Source: Flavobacterium buctense (GTDB lineage Bacteria > Bacteroidota > Bacteroidia > Flavobacteriales > Flavobacteriaceae). From it: 64,000 bases of DNA. A program made the translations under genes and the position numbers. Below the pieces are notes generated by a model. That model was not told the origin of the DNA. It searched no databases and saw nothing but the letters and a program-made list of their open reading frames with translations. The stretch covers positions 62,001 through 126,000 of the forward strand of contig NZ_JACTAB010000003.1 of NCBI RefSeq assembly GCF_014486695.1, read 5' to 3'. Below, piece after piece: positions 35,763 to 45,220 of this stretch (positions are counted from its first letter, which is position 1; each line of letters starts with the position of its first letter).

Positions 35763-36464
35763 CTAATGGCAATTGGCTTCAGCTTGTACAAACAAATGCA
35801 TAGTACTTGGAGAAATATAAGCTATGTCTAAGCCCATCCCACGCAGTACAAACAAGAGTCCAATGACTACTGTAATTATTGGCACTATCTTTTGTAATTT
35901 GCTTCTAAAAGGCATAGACAAAATACTACTTATGTAAACCACAGCACTCATTAAAGGTATTGTTCCCAAACCATAAAGCAACATATATGTTACTCCAAGC
36001 GTCACATTTTGCATAGCAATGGCTCCAAACAAGGCGGCATATACCAATCCACAGGGCAATAATCCGTTAAAAATACCAATGGTAAAAAAGGCATCGGGTG
36101 TTTTGCGTTTAAATTGACTTCCTAAACTGCTTTTTACTTTAGAAATGAGTTTATAAATCGGTTCAGAAAAATTGTATTGGGCAAAAATCTTTTCCGGTAC
36201 GATAGCTATTAAAATCATTAATATTCCCAATACGATAGAAAAACGCTGTTGCATACCGGCAAGGTATAATCCTTTGCCTAATACTCCGAAAAGCAATCCT
36301 AAAGTCGCGTAGGCAGTCAATCTTCCGGTGTGGTACAATAGAATTTGCAATGCTTTTTTGGTTGGATTATTTCTATCAACCGGTAACATCATAGCAATAG
36401 GTCCGCACATGCCAATGCAGTGTAAACTGGAAACTAAGCCGAAGATAAGTGCTGTGTAAAGCAT
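35763..36464 (-). CDS. TauE/SafE-like membrane protein of the cbb3 cluster
   Basis: 233 residues, six or seven membrane helices. It opens LVSSLHCIGMCGPIAMML, the HCxGMCGP motif of the cbb3-associated TauE/SafE (UreH-like) group, and has NGLLPCGLVYAAL midway. Paired with CcoG, CcoH and CcoI, it is thought to handle copper for oxidase assembly. Specific activity here is inferred from the motif and context. Confidence 0.85.
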   Translation of the reverse strand: MLYTALIFGLVSSLHCIGMCGPIAMMLPVDRNNPTKKALQILLYHTGRLTAYATLGLLFGVLGKGLYLAGMQQRFSIVLGILMILIAIVPEKIFAQYNFSEPIYKLISKVKSSLGSQFKRKTPDAFFTIGIFNGLLPCGLVYAALFGAIAMQNVTLGVTYMLLYGLGTIPLMSAVVYISSILSMPFRSKLQKIVPIITVVIGLLFVLRGMGLDIAYISPSTMHLFVQAEANCH

Positions 36465-36497
36465 TGTTAGATTATTGGATTGACAGATTGTTAGACC
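36464..36497. repeat. Short repeat related to the 9164 unit
   Basis: Contains gttagattattggattg and acagattgttagac between two cco genes; similar words to tagacttcttagattgt at 9164-9197. Confidence 0.5.
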
Positions 36498-36499
36498 TT

Positions 36500-36946
36500 T
36501 TAGAAATAAACCTCTTCTTTATTTAAATAAGTTTTGCCTTCGTATTCCCAAGCCACAGTAATACCCCAAAGACCGCCAACCAGATTGTTTTTAGGTATGA
36601 GCAAATCAAAACCGGATAGCGAAATAGGGATTTCAAAATCCAGCTTTTGGTTGGACGGTCTATATAGGGATACTTTTCCTTTAATTTTTGAGTAGTCGAA
36701 TTCTTTTGGGAAATGCACCACTACTCCATTTACTGTTTTGGTAATGGCTACTTTCTCGGTTAAACTGTTAGCGTTTTGAATGCTTTCAATGTTGCCTTGA
36801 ACCAGTTTTTCTTTTTTGTAATATTGCTCGGTAACCATTTCGTTATCGTATTGAGTATCCGATTGTACTTTAACAACAAAGTATAAAATGAAACACATGA
36901 ACAATGCAATAGCTATTACAATTCCTTTTCCCCAATTGATTTTCAT
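36500..36946 (-). CDS. ccoH: FixH/CcoH assembly protein
   Basis: 148 residues, one N-terminal membrane helix (about 5-27), then a periplasmic beta domain. NEMVTEQYYKKEKLVQ after the helix and LVGGLWGITVAWEYEGKTY near the end fit FixH. Needed for assembly of the cbb3 oxidase. It sits 11 bases after ccoG on the same strand. Confidence 0.88.
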   Translation of the reverse strand: MKINWGKGIVIAIALFMCFILYFVVKVQSDTQYDNEMVTEQYYKKEKLVQGNIESIQNANSLTEKVAITKTVNGVVVHFPKEFDYSKIKGKVSLYRPSNQKLDFEIPISLSGFDLLIPKNNLVGGLWGITVAWEYEGKTYLNKEEVYF

Positions 36947-36957
36947 GACTATATTTT

Positions 36958-38379
36958 TTAGTTGAAATTTCGCGGACCAACAAAATTGGTCGTGGTGGTT
37001 TCTATTAATTTTTTATTATTATAAACTTCAATTTTCAATTCGACTTTTTCGCCTTGTAAATGGCTTTCCAGAATCTTAACAAAGAAAGTTCCTTTGGCCA
37101 TACCTTGCTTAGGGACTTTGGCAAATGGACTACCGACAAGTGTAATTTCTCCTTTTGGTTCCACAAGTTTGAAAGTGACATGGTCAAATTCTTTTTCGGT
37201 TTTATTGATAATATCGTAATTGTATATGTTACTGATTTTGTCACCATCATGTTGGAACAATTGTCCGGGTGCATGTAAAATAGTGGCCTCTACGTCATTT
37301 CTTAAAAATAACATTCCAATAAAAACCCCAATTAATATGGCCAAAACCGCAATGTACCCTTTCATTCTGGTCGTTAACTTGAAAGGTTCTTTTTTCACAA
37401 TTTCGTCTTCACTGGCGTATCTGATTAGTCCTTTAGGCAAGCCTACTTTCTCCATAATCGAATCACACTCATCGATACAAGCGGTGCAATTGATGCATTC
37501 TAATTGTACACCGTTTCTAATGTCAATTCCGGTTGGGCAAACGTGTACGCAGACTTTACAATCGATACAATCACCTTTACCTAAGGCGCTTCGGTCTTCG
37601 TTTTTATTGAATTTGGCGCGACCGTTTTCTCCTTCGCCACGAACATGGTCATAAGCGACATTGATAGTTTTATTATCTAATAAAACGCCTTGCATTCTGC
37701 CATATGGACAAGCGATAATACAAACTTGCTCTCTGAACCAAGCGTAAATAAAGTAGAAAACTCCTGTAAAAATCAATAATGCGATGAGCGTACCGGCATT
37801 TTTGGCCGGACCTTCTTTAATGAATTCAATTAGTTCATCACTTCCTATTAGATAAGCCAAAAACACATTGGCAATGATAAATGAGATGATGAAAAACACT
37901 ATCCATTTGGTCACGCGCTTTCTAATCTTTTCGGCATCCCAAACCTGTTTTGACAATCGCATTTGTTGGGCACGGTCACCATCAATCCAAAATTCGATTC
38001 TGCGAAAAACCATTTCCATAAAAATAGTTTGCGGACAAAACCAACCGCAGAAAATACGACCAAAAGCCACCGTAAATAAAGCCAATCCCACTACTCCAAT
38101 AATCATAGAGATTACGAACAAGTGAAAATCTTGTGGCCAAAACGGGAAACTGAAAATATTGAACCTTCTGTCGACTACATTGAAAAGTAAGAACTGATTG
38201 CCGTTGATTTTGATAAACGGTGCTGATAATAGAAAAGCTAACAATAAATAGCTGACTATTTTTCGCTTATCATAAAACGGACCCGAAGGTTTTTTTGGAT
38301 GAACATATACTCTCTTCCCTTTAGCATCAATAGTTGAGATGCTGTCTCTAAAACTTTCATCCGGGATATTGTTTTCCAT
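36958..38379 (-). CDS. ccoG: Cytochrome oxidase accessory protein CcoG (FixG/RdxA)
   Basis: 473 residues, about five membrane helices. GRIFCGWFCPQTIFMEMVFR, CIIACPYGRMQ, two 4Fe-4S ferredoxin motifs (CIDCKVCVHVCPTGIDIR and CINCTACIDEC) and a C-terminal Ig-like domain. CcoG reduces copper for delivery to the cbb3 oxidase. Preceded by ccoP at 31 bases. Confidence 0.95.
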   Translation of the reverse strand: MENNIPDESFRDSISTIDAKGKRVYVHPKKPSGPFYDKRKIVSYLLLAFLLSAPFIKINGNQFLLFNVVDRRFNIFSFPFWPQDFHLFVISMIIGVVGLALFTVAFGRIFCGWFCPQTIFMEMVFRRIEFWIDGDRAQQMRLSKQVWDAEKIRKRVTKWIVFFIISFIIANVFLAYLIGSDELIEFIKEGPAKNAGTLIALLIFTGVFYFIYAWFREQVCIIACPYGRMQGVLLDNKTINVAYDHVRGEGENGRAKFNKNEDRSALGKGDCIDCKVCVHVCPTGIDIRNGVQLECINCTACIDECDSIMEKVGLPKGLIRYASEDEIVKKEPFKLTTRMKGYIAVLAILIGVFIGMLFLRNDVEATILHAPGQLFQHDGDKISNIYNYDIINKTEKEFDHVTFKLVEPKGEITLVGSPFAKVPKQGMAKGTFFVKILESHLQGEKVELKIEVYNNKKLIETTTTNFVGPRNFN

Positions 38380-38409
38380 TTTGTTGTTGAATTAAAAATT
38401 TAATTCGAA

Positions 38410-39348
38410 TTATTTTGCCACAACTTTTGTGGTATCATTCGCAACTGCCGCTTCCTCTTTTGGTGCTACTTCCTCTACCCATTTTTCTCCTTCAGCAGCT
38501 TTGGCTCCGGCTGGTTTAGTGCCTTGCAAACTCAAAACATAACTAGCTACTTTTTGCACTTCTTTCGTTCCTAAAGTTTTGGCCCATGCCACCATAGTTG
38601 GATTATTTTTACTTCCTTCAGCAATCAACTTAAAGACGTTTTTGATGCCACCACCATTGATCCAATGTTCATCGGTTAGATTTGGTCCAACCACACCACC
38701 ACCATCAGCTTTGTGACAAGCGGCGCAGGCATTGACATAAATTTCTTTCCCTTTCGCCAAACTCTCCGCATCGGTAAGTAGCGTAACTTTATCAAAAGTG
38801 ATTTCTTCTTTAGGCGAATTCAGTTTGTTTTTTTCGATTTCGATATTGGCAGCTGCCACTTCTTGATCATATTCCTGAGCTTGTGTATATTCATCCATGA
38901 CATGGAATCTTACCAAATATATTGCCCCAAAAATGATGGTGGCATAGAACAAGTTTACCCACCAAGGCGGCAGCACGTTGTCTAACTCTTTAATACCGTC
39001 ATAATCATGATCGAGCATTACATCAGCTTCTTGTTCGATTGCTTTGGAACGGGTCATTTTTTCCAATAAATTCTGAATCCATTTACTCTCGGTAAACGAA
39101 ACCGATTGCACATCTTCTAATTGCTTGCGTTGTTCTTCTGTCAGCATATGATAAGTTATGTTATCAATGGCACTAACTACAATTTCAATGGCAACTAACA
39201 AAAACAAGAAGACTACCAAAAATAGGGAAACCATTGGAAACTTGATGAAAGCCGGACGGTCTCCAGAATCTATGAAATATTCCAATGCACCAAAAACAAA
39301 GGCGAAAATCAGTGGAACTCTTACGTATGATGGAAATAATTTTTTCAT
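38410..39348 (-). CDS. ccoP: cbb3 oxidase diheme-type subunit CcoP (one CXXCH visible)
   Basis: 312 residues. Two N-terminal membrane helices, then a third helix near PPWWVNLFYATIIFGAIYLV, and one heme motif CAACH in YVNACAACHKADGGG with the axial methionine region NNPTMVAW. I see a single CXXCH rather than the two of proteobacterial CcoP, as in many Bacteroidota. It carries electrons to the catalytic subunit. The C-terminus is alanine/glutamate-rich. 25 bases after ccoQ. Confidence 0.9.
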   Translation of the reverse strand: MKKLFPSYVRVPLIFAFVFGALEYFIDSGDRPAFIKFPMVSLFLVVFLFLLVAIEIVVSAIDNITYHMLTEEQRKQLEDVQSVSFTESKWIQNLLEKMTRSKAIEQEADVMLDHDYDGIKELDNVLPPWWVNLFYATIIFGAIYLVRFHVMDEYTQAQEYDQEVAAANIEIEKNKLNSPKEEITFDKVTLLTDAESLAKGKEIYVNACAACHKADGGGVVGPNLTDEHWINGGGIKNVFKLIAEGSKNNPTMVAWAKTLGTKEVQKVASYVLSLQGTKPAGAKAAEGEKWVEEVAPKEEAAVANDTTKVVAK

Positions 39349-39373
39349 TTTTATACTTTTAAAGTTGGAACAA

Positions 39374-39541
39374 TTAATCTTCCAGCGGAAGGTTACTTAC
39401 TTTTTTGATGGTTTCCTTGCTATAAGTCATTGCCCAAACGGTGAACAAGACAAATGCCGTAAAGAAAATCGTCAGTGAAATGATTGGGTATATTTCAACA
39501 CCTGCAATCGTCTCTAAATTGTGTTTTACATATTTTAACAT
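39374..39541 (-). CDS. ccoQ: CcoQ-like small subunit
   Basis: 55 residues, minus strand, ATG at 39541 and TAA at 39374-39376: begins MLKYVKHNLETIAGVEIYP, one membrane helix (about 18-40), tail SKETIKKVSNLPLED. Size, helix and place between ccoNO and ccoP fit CcoQ. Spacing is 5 bases from ccoNO and 25 to ccoP. Confidence 0.85.
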   Translation of the reverse strand: MLKYVKHNLETIAGVEIYPIISLTIFFTAFVLFTVWAMTYSKETIKKVSNLPLED

Positions 39542-39546
39542 GACGT

Positions 39547-41718
39547 TTATTTTTTAGATTTTACTTGAGTATCCGTTCCTAATCTTTGCAGATAAGCTAT
39601 CAAGGCTATGATTTCTCTGTCTTTCAACGGAACAGTTGCTGTACCGAAGGCTTTTTTGATATCAGTATTAGCCAATAATCTGGCTTCGATTTTAACTGCT
39701 TGTTCCTCAGAAATTTTAAGGGCATTAGCTACTTCTTCTTTAGAATAAGGCACACCTAAAGTCACCATAGCTTCCATTTTGGCTTGTAAAGTTGAATTAT
39801 CTAATTCATTTTTAATCAACCATTGGTATCTTGGCATGATGGATCCAGGTGAAATACTTTGTGGATCGTACATATGATTAAAATGCCAAACGTCATCTCT
39901 ACCTCCATTAAATGGTTTACCCGGAACACCTTCTCTTGCTAAATCCGGACCGGTACGTTTAGAACCCCAAAGGAATGGGTGGTCGTACACATTTTCACCT
40001 GATTTAGAATACTCACCATAACGCTCCACTTCAGAACGGAAAGGACGAATCATTTGAGAGTGACAGCTTACACAGCCTTCTCTGATGTATAAATCTCTAC
40101 CTTGTAACTCAAGCGGAGTATAAGGTTTTACCGCAGCTATAGTCGGTATATTTGATTTTACTAAAATCGTTGGTAAAATTTGAATTAAACCACCTATTAA
40201 AATCGCAATAGTAGTATAAATCATGAATCTTACCGGTTTTCTCTCTAACCAAGCGTGCCATTTTTCGCCTTTCAAACGGTTTGGACTGATAACCGCCAAA
40301 GCCGGAGCTTCTGCCGGTTCGTCTTGAATAGCTGAACCTTGTTTTACTGTTTTTACAATGTTGTAAACCAAAACAAAAACACCCAATAAATAAAGAGTAC
40401 CACCGATGGCTCGCATCCAATACATTGGCATAATTTGGGTTACAGTTTCCAAGAAGTTACCATATTGTAAGGTTCCGTCCGGTTTGAATTGTTTCCACAT
40501 AGAAGCCTGAGTAAATCCGGCCACATACATTGGCAATGCATATAAAATAATCCCTAAAGTCCCAATCCAGAAGTGGAAGTTGGCTAACTTTTCAGAATAC
40601 AATTTTGATTTAGTCATTCTTGGGATTAACCAATAAATCATACCGAAGGATAAAAATCCGTTCCAAGCTAAAGCGCCAACGTGAACGTGAGCAATAATCC
40701 AGTCCGTAAAGTGCGCAATAGCATTTACGTTTTTCAAGGATAGCATCGGACCTTCAAAAGTGGCCATACCGTAACCGGTAATCGCTACTACGAAGAATTT
40801 CAATACGGCATCGGTACGAACTTTGTCCCAAACCCCACGAAGCGTTAACAATCCGTTAATCATACCACCCCAAGACGGCGCGATTAACATAACTGAAAAT
40901 ACTACTCCAAGATTTTGTGCCCAATCCGGTAAAGAAGAGTACAACAAGTGGTGTGGTCCTGCCCAGATATAGATAAAGATTAATGACCAGAAGTGAATAA
41001 TAGAAAGTCGGTAGGAATAAACGGGACGATTAGCTGCTTTTGGCACAAAATAATACATCATTCCTAAGAACGGTGTGGTTAAAAAGAAGGCTACCGCGTT
41101 GTGGCCATACCACCATTGCACCAAGGCATCTTGCACTCCGGCATACACCGAGTAAGATTTCATGGCAGAAACCGGTAATTCAAAACTGTTAAAAATATGA
41201 AGCACTGCAACGGTTACAAAAGTCGCGATATAGAACCAAATCGCTACATAAATATGACGCTCTCTTCTTTTGATAATCGTACCAATCATATTGACCCCAA
41301 ATACTACCCAAATTAGAGCAATAGCGATATCAATCGGCCATTCTAATTCGGCGTATTCTTTTGAAGTGGTGTATCCCAACGGTAACGTAATCGCCGCGGC
41401 TACTATGATTAATTGCCATCCCCAAAAGTGCAGTTTACTTAATAAGTCACTGAACATTCTGGCTTTAAGCAAACGTTGCATTGAGTAATACACTCCTGCG
41501 AACATGGCGTTACCCACAAAAGCGAAAATTACCGCATTGGTGTGTAAAGGTCTGAGACGTCCAAAACTCAGGAACGGAATTCCACTGGTGACATTGGGAA
41601 ATAAAAACATAAATGCTAATATTAGCCCAACCAACATCCCTACAATACCAAAAACGATACTGGCATAAATGAAGTTCCTTACAATTTTGTTGTCATACTG
41701 AAATTGTTGCATTTCCAT
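39547..41718 (-). CDS. ccoNO: cbb3 cytochrome oxidase subunits I and II, fused CcoN-CcoO
   Basis: 723 residues. The first ~480 are CcoN: about 12 helices with metal-binding histidines in RPLHTNAVIF, QWWYGHNAVAFF, WAGPHHLLYSS and DWIIAHVHVGALAWNG. After a linker (about 480-500) comes CcoO: one helix, then the heme c site CVSCHSQM and PRYQW with the axial methionine. The fusion is characteristic of Bacteroidota. High-affinity O2 reduction and proton pumping in the inner membrane. ccoS ends 2 bases upstream. Confidence 0.97.
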   Translation of the reverse strand: MEMQQFQYDNKIVRNFIYASIVFGIVGMLVGLILAFMFLFPNVTSGIPFLSFGRLRPLHTNAVIFAFVGNAMFAGVYYSMQRLLKARMFSDLLSKLHFWGWQLIIVAAAITLPLGYTTSKEYAELEWPIDIAIALIWVVFGVNMIGTIIKRRERHIYVAIWFYIATFVTVAVLHIFNSFELPVSAMKSYSVYAGVQDALVQWWYGHNAVAFFLTTPFLGMMYYFVPKAANRPVYSYRLSIIHFWSLIFIYIWAGPHHLLYSSLPDWAQNLGVVFSVMLIAPSWGGMINGLLTLRGVWDKVRTDAVLKFFVVAITGYGMATFEGPMLSLKNVNAIAHFTDWIIAHVHVGALAWNGFLSFGMIYWLIPRMTKSKLYSEKLANFHFWIGTLGIILYALPMYVAGFTQASMWKQFKPDGTLQYGNFLETVTQIMPMYWMRAIGGTLYLLGVFVLVYNIVKTVKQGSAIQDEPAEAPALAVISPNRLKGEKWHAWLERKPVRFMIYTTIAILIGGLIQILPTILVKSNIPTIAAVKPYTPLELQGRDLYIREGCVSCHSQMIRPFRSEVERYGEYSKSGENVYDHPFLWGSKRTGPDLAREGVPGKPFNGGRDDVWHFNHMYDPQSISPGSIMPRYQWLIKNELDNSTLQAKMEAMVTLGVPYSKEEVANALKISEEQAVKIEARLLANTDIKKAFGTATVPLKDREIIALIAYLQRLGTDTQVKSKK

Positions 41719-41720
41719 AA

Positions 41721-41915
41721 TTATAATTGTTTTTCTTCGGTTATATTAATTTGATTTTTGTTAGTTTCTTTTACGAGCTCGTCGTCAAAAAGCATTCTGA
41801 CGGATGGCGTATAGTCGTCATCATATTGTCCGCCTCTTACTGCTTTGATAAAAGCGTAGAGAAAGAACACAGCAACTACAATACTTATCGAGATTAACAT
41901 ATAAATGACACTCAT
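41721..41915 (-). CDS. ccoS: CcoS oxidase maturation protein
   Basis: 64 residues, one N-terminal helix (MSVIYMLISISIVVAVFFLYAF begins the chain), then AVRGGQYDDDYTPSVRMLFDDE, the CcoS signature. Needed for cofactor insertion in cbb3 oxidase. First gene of the ccoS-ccoNOQP run; an Fnr-like site lies 50 bases upstream. Confidence 0.92.
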   Translation of the reverse strand: MSVIYMLISISIVVAVFFLYAFIKAVRGGQYDDDYTPSVRMLFDDELVKETNKNQINITEEKQL

Positions 41916-41934
41916 ACCTCTAATTTGTGTTAGA

Positions 41935-41979
41935 CAAAATTACTTCTGTGATTATTCTTAAAATATGACATTTGTCATA
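41935..41979 (-). promoter_or_regulatory. Fnr/Crp-type operator and promoter of ccoS-ccoNOQP
   Basis: Perfect palindrome TATGAC-ATTT-GTCATA at 41964-41979 and, toward ccoS, TAATTTTG (41942-41935), a perfect TAnnTTTG -7 box. With transcription starting near 41929 the palindrome is centred about 42 bases upstream, the class II activator position. Confidence 0.7.
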
Positions 41980-41988
41980 CTTCGGGTT

Positions 41989-44364
41989 TTATTTTCTATG
42001 GGCAAAAACATTACTCATTATAGTTACAAAACTCACAATGGTTATGGTACTCAAAGGCATGATAATCGCCGCTACTATAGGCAATAAATTACCGGTAACC
42101 GCGTAGCTCAAGCCGACTACGTTATAAAGCAATGACAATCCGAAACTCATATAAATAGTAATCATGGCGTTTTTAGCATATTTCAAAAAGAAAGCTATTT
42201 TGGAAAACTGACTCGCATCTAAAATCCCGTCACAAGCAGGTGAAAACACATTCACATTTTCGGAAATAGAAATTCCGATATTACTCTGTGCCAAAGCGCC
42301 GGCATCATTCAAACCATCACCTATCATTAACACATTTTTACCTTGTTGTTGAAGGTTGTCGATATAAGCTAATTTTTGTTCAGGTTTTTGGTTGAAGACT
42401 AATACCGTACTTTCCGGAAGCATTTTTTCTAAAATTCTTCGCTCTCCGTCATTGTCACCCGACAATATGATTAGATTGTATTTTTTGGCCAAACTCTCAA
42501 ACAATTGTTCTAATCCTTTACGGTACTGATTATTAAAAACATAACTGCCTTTGTAAATACCATTAATTTCGACATGGACTTTGGTTTTCTTATGCGTGTT
42601 TTCACTCATGTGTTGTAAAAACTGAGAAGAACCTAATTTGATTTTGTTTTCTCCCAATTCGGCAAAAACACCTTTCCCGATGATTTCCTCGAAATGCGTC
42701 ACCTCCATTTTATCTTGAGACGGAATAAAATCATATAATCTTCGGCTTAAGGGATGGTTTGAACCTCTGAGTGCATTCTTTAATAGTTTCAATTCAAAAG
42801 CATTCAAGGCATCACCTTCATAAGTGATGGCCGTTTTTTCATTTGTAGTAATGGTTCCGGTTTTATCGAAAACTATCGTATCTACTTTGGCCATTTGTTC
42901 AATGACGATAGCGTTTTTGAGGTATAACTTTCGGTTGCCTAAAATGCGTAACACATTGCCTAAGGTAAACGGAGCTGTTAAAGCCAACGCACACGGACAA
43001 GCCACAATTAATATGGCGGTAAAAACATTAATCGCGGTGGAAACATCTATAAAAATCCAATAGCCAAAAGACATTACAGATAACAGCAACAATGCCGGTG
43101 TGAAGTAGCGGCTGATTTTATCGGTGATGGATTTGTGTTTTTGGTCGACTTTTTTCTGAAAAACATCATTGCTCCACAATTGGGTTAAATAACTTTGAGA
43201 GACTGAAAAAAGCACTTCCATTTCGATGACTTTGCCTAGTTGTTTGCCACCGGCGAAAATTTTATCTCCGGATTTTTTTTCAATAGCAACGGCTTCTCCG
43301 GTTACAAAACTGTAATCAATGGAAGTTTTATCTGAAATTAGAATTCCGTCAACAGGAATTAATTCTTGGTTGCGAATTAAAAGTCTGTCTCCTTTTTTGA
43401 TGTCGTAAACTTGAACGGCTTCTTCTTTTCCATCAGATAAAATCTTAGTAATGGCAATCGGAAAATAGGATTTGTAATCGCGTTCAAACGACAAGAAATC
43501 ATAGGTTTTTTGTTGGAATAACTTTCCTAATAACATAAAGAAAATCAAGCCACACATGCTGTCGAAGAAACCTTGTCCGTATCCAAAAGCAATATCAATA
43601 GTACTACGAACAAACATTACTACAATACCCAAGGCTATTGGGACTTCAATATTCAACATGCCTTGTCTGATGCTTTTCCAAGCCGCGACATAATAGCCGG
43701 AAGCAGAATAAATAAACGCCGGAAGAGACAACGCAAAAGTCAGCCAGCGGAAAAAACCTTTGTATTGTTCTATCCAAAACTCATTGACTTCAAAATATTC
43801 GGGAAACGACAATAGCATGATGTTTCCAAAACAGAAGAATGCTACACCTAATTTATAAATCAGCGAGCGATCTACTTTCTTTTTCCCTTCATCAAAATTT
43901 TCTAAGCTGATGTAAGGTTCGTAACCAATAGAACAAAGCATCTCAACAATTTGTTTCAGATTGGTCTGTTCGGGATTGTAAGTGATTCTGACTTTCTTAT
44001 TGGGAAAATTAACTTGAGATGCTCCTATTCCCGGTTGAAGCCTTTGTAGATTTTCCAGAATCCAAATACACGAACTACAGTGAATATGAGGAATGTAGAG
44101 TGAAACAATATGTGTTGTACGCTCCTGGAATTCGAGGAGTTTGTTGACAATTTCTTCATTGGCTAAAAAATCATATTTGCCCTTAATATCCTGTGGTGTA
44201 GCGCCGGGCGCTGCTTGAAAGTCATAATAACACGACAAGTCATTTTGACTGAAGATTTCGTAGACTGTTTTACAACCGTTGCAACAAAAACTTTTATCGT
44301 CAAAAAGAATCTCGTCTTTTTTTATGATTTCGTTACCACAATGGAAACACTGTGATGTATTCAT
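41989..44364 (-). CDS. ccoI: Copper-transporting P-type ATPase CcoI/FixI
   Basis: 791 residues. An N-terminal cysteine domain (CFHCGNEI, CCNGCKTVYEIF), a ferredoxin-like metal domain with HIHCSSCIWIL, about eight membrane helices with CPCALALTAP, the phosphorylation motif DKTGTI, and GDGLNDAGAL. It exports copper for assembly of the cbb3 oxidase, whose genes follow. Upstream it shares an intergenic region with the divergent fnr-like gene. Confidence 0.95.
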   Translation of the reverse strand: MNTSQCFHCGNEIIKKDEILFDDKSFCCNGCKTVYEIFSQNDLSCYYDFQAAPGATPQDIKGKYDFLANEEIVNKLLEFQERTTHIVSLYIPHIHCSSCIWILENLQRLQPGIGASQVNFPNKKVRITYNPEQTNLKQIVEMLCSIGYEPYISLENFDEGKKKVDRSLIYKLGVAFFCFGNIMLLSFPEYFEVNEFWIEQYKGFFRWLTFALSLPAFIYSASGYYVAAWKSIRQGMLNIEVPIALGIVVMFVRSTIDIAFGYGQGFFDSMCGLIFFMLLGKLFQQKTYDFLSFERDYKSYFPIAITKILSDGKEEAVQVYDIKKGDRLLIRNQELIPVDGILISDKTSIDYSFVTGEAVAIEKKSGDKIFAGGKQLGKVIEMEVLFSVSQSYLTQLWSNDVFQKKVDQKHKSITDKISRYFTPALLLLSVMSFGYWIFIDVSTAINVFTAILIVACPCALALTAPFTLGNVLRILGNRKLYLKNAIVIEQMAKVDTIVFDKTGTITTNEKTAITYEGDALNAFELKLLKNALRGSNHPLSRRLYDFIPSQDKMEVTHFEEIIGKGVFAELGENKIKLGSSQFLQHMSENTHKKTKVHVEINGIYKGSYVFNNQYRKGLEQLFESLAKKYNLIILSGDNDGERRILEKMLPESTVLVFNQKPEQKLAYIDNLQQQGKNVLMIGDGLNDAGALAQSNIGISISENVNVFSPACDGILDASQFSKIAFFLKYAKNAMITIYMSFGLSLLYNVVGLSYAVTGNLLPIVAAIIMPLSTITIVSFVTIMSNVFAHRK

Positions 44365-44415
44365 AATTTGCTCATTTTACCTTTGACAAAGGTCAAACAA
44401 GCGTTAAAATTAAAA

Positions 44416-44446
44416 TATGATAATTGTCATACTTTGAATATCTTTG
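44416..44446. promoter_or_regulatory. Fnr/Crp-type operator between ccoI and the regulator
   Basis: TATGAT-AATT-GTCATA (44416-44431), one mismatch from the palindrome at 41964. A -7 box TATCTTTG (44439-44446) serves the regulator, so the operator overlaps its -33 region (autorepression likely). Toward ccoI, GACCTTTG (44394-44387) is one base from TAnnTTTG and would place the site near -42 (activation). Confidence 0.6.
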
Positions 44447-44467
44447 TAAAAACAAACCCAAAACACT

Positions 44468-45148
44468 ATGAGTAAATGTGAACAATGTATTGTGAGACAA
44501 TTTAGTTCTCTAAAAGCGTTGAGCAAAGACGAGCTACTCAAAATGGCCGATTGTAAAACTTCTTACACTATCAAAAAAGGGGAGCCTATTTTTGAAGAAG
44601 GTGAGATTACTAATGGCATTTACTGTGTAAAGGACGGTGTTTGTAAACTTTCCAAATTGAGTTCCAATGGTAAAGACCAGATTGTGAAATTGGTCAAACC
44701 GGGCGAATTGTTGGGACAGCGTTCCATGATTAGCGAAGAACCGGCGAATTTGAGTGCCGTGGCTATAGAAGACATGGAGGTTTGTTTTATTCCGAAGACA
44801 GAGATTATTCAATTCTTTACCCAAAACAATCAATTTTCGATGAGTGTGATGAAAACCATATGCGGCGACTTAAAAGAAGCCGATGATCATATGGTAGATT
44901 TGGCTCAAAAGAGTGTTAAGGAACGTTTGGCGGGAACCTTAATTTATTTGGAAGAAACTTTTGGCACCGATTCCGATGGCGCGCTTCGTTTGCAATTGTC
45001 GCGTGAAGAATTAGCCGGGATGATTGGAACTGCCACTGAAAGTTGTATCAGATTGCTTTCTGAATTGAAGAAAAGCGGTTGGATTGACCTGATTGGTAAA
45101 AAAATTAAGATTGTCGACAAAAACAAACTCCGTCGCATAGCCGATTAA
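44468..45148 (+). CDS. Crp/Fnr-family transcriptional regulator, likely oxygen sensor
   Basis: 226 residues. Cyclic-nucleotide-binding fold (about 20-140) with GEPIFEEGE and GIYCVKDG, then a winged helix with LSREELAGMIGTATESCIRLLSELKK; E and R of the recognition helix (ESCIR) are as in FNR/CRP. Cysteines C4, C7 and C29 at the N-terminus resemble the iron-sulfur ligands of FNR, but a fourth ligand is not certain (C105 is a candidate). Divergent from ccoI with a matching operator between, so it probably controls the cbb3 cluster. Confidence 0.85.
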   Translation: MSKCEQCIVRQFSSLKALSKDELLKMADCKTSYTIKKGEPIFEEGEITNGIYCVKDGVCKLSKLSSNGKDQIVKLVKPGELLGQRSMISEEPANLSAVAIEDMEVCFIPKTEIIQFFTQNNQFSMSVMKTICGDLKEADDHMVDLAQKSVKERLAGTLIYLEETFGTDSDGALRLQLSREELAGMIGTATESCIRLLSELKKSGWIDLIGKKIKIVDKNKLRRIAD

Positions 45149-45164
45149 TTTTCTTTTTTTTTAA

Positions 45165-45196
45165 ACAAAAAACCACCAAATCTTTCGACTTGGTGG
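45165..45196 (-). terminator. Terminator of the T9SS surface protein gene
   Basis: ccaccaa/ttggtgg hairpin followed on the minus strand by a T-run. Confidence 0.8.
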
Positions 45197-45220
45197 TAGC
45201 TGATAAGATAACAGGGTTAG

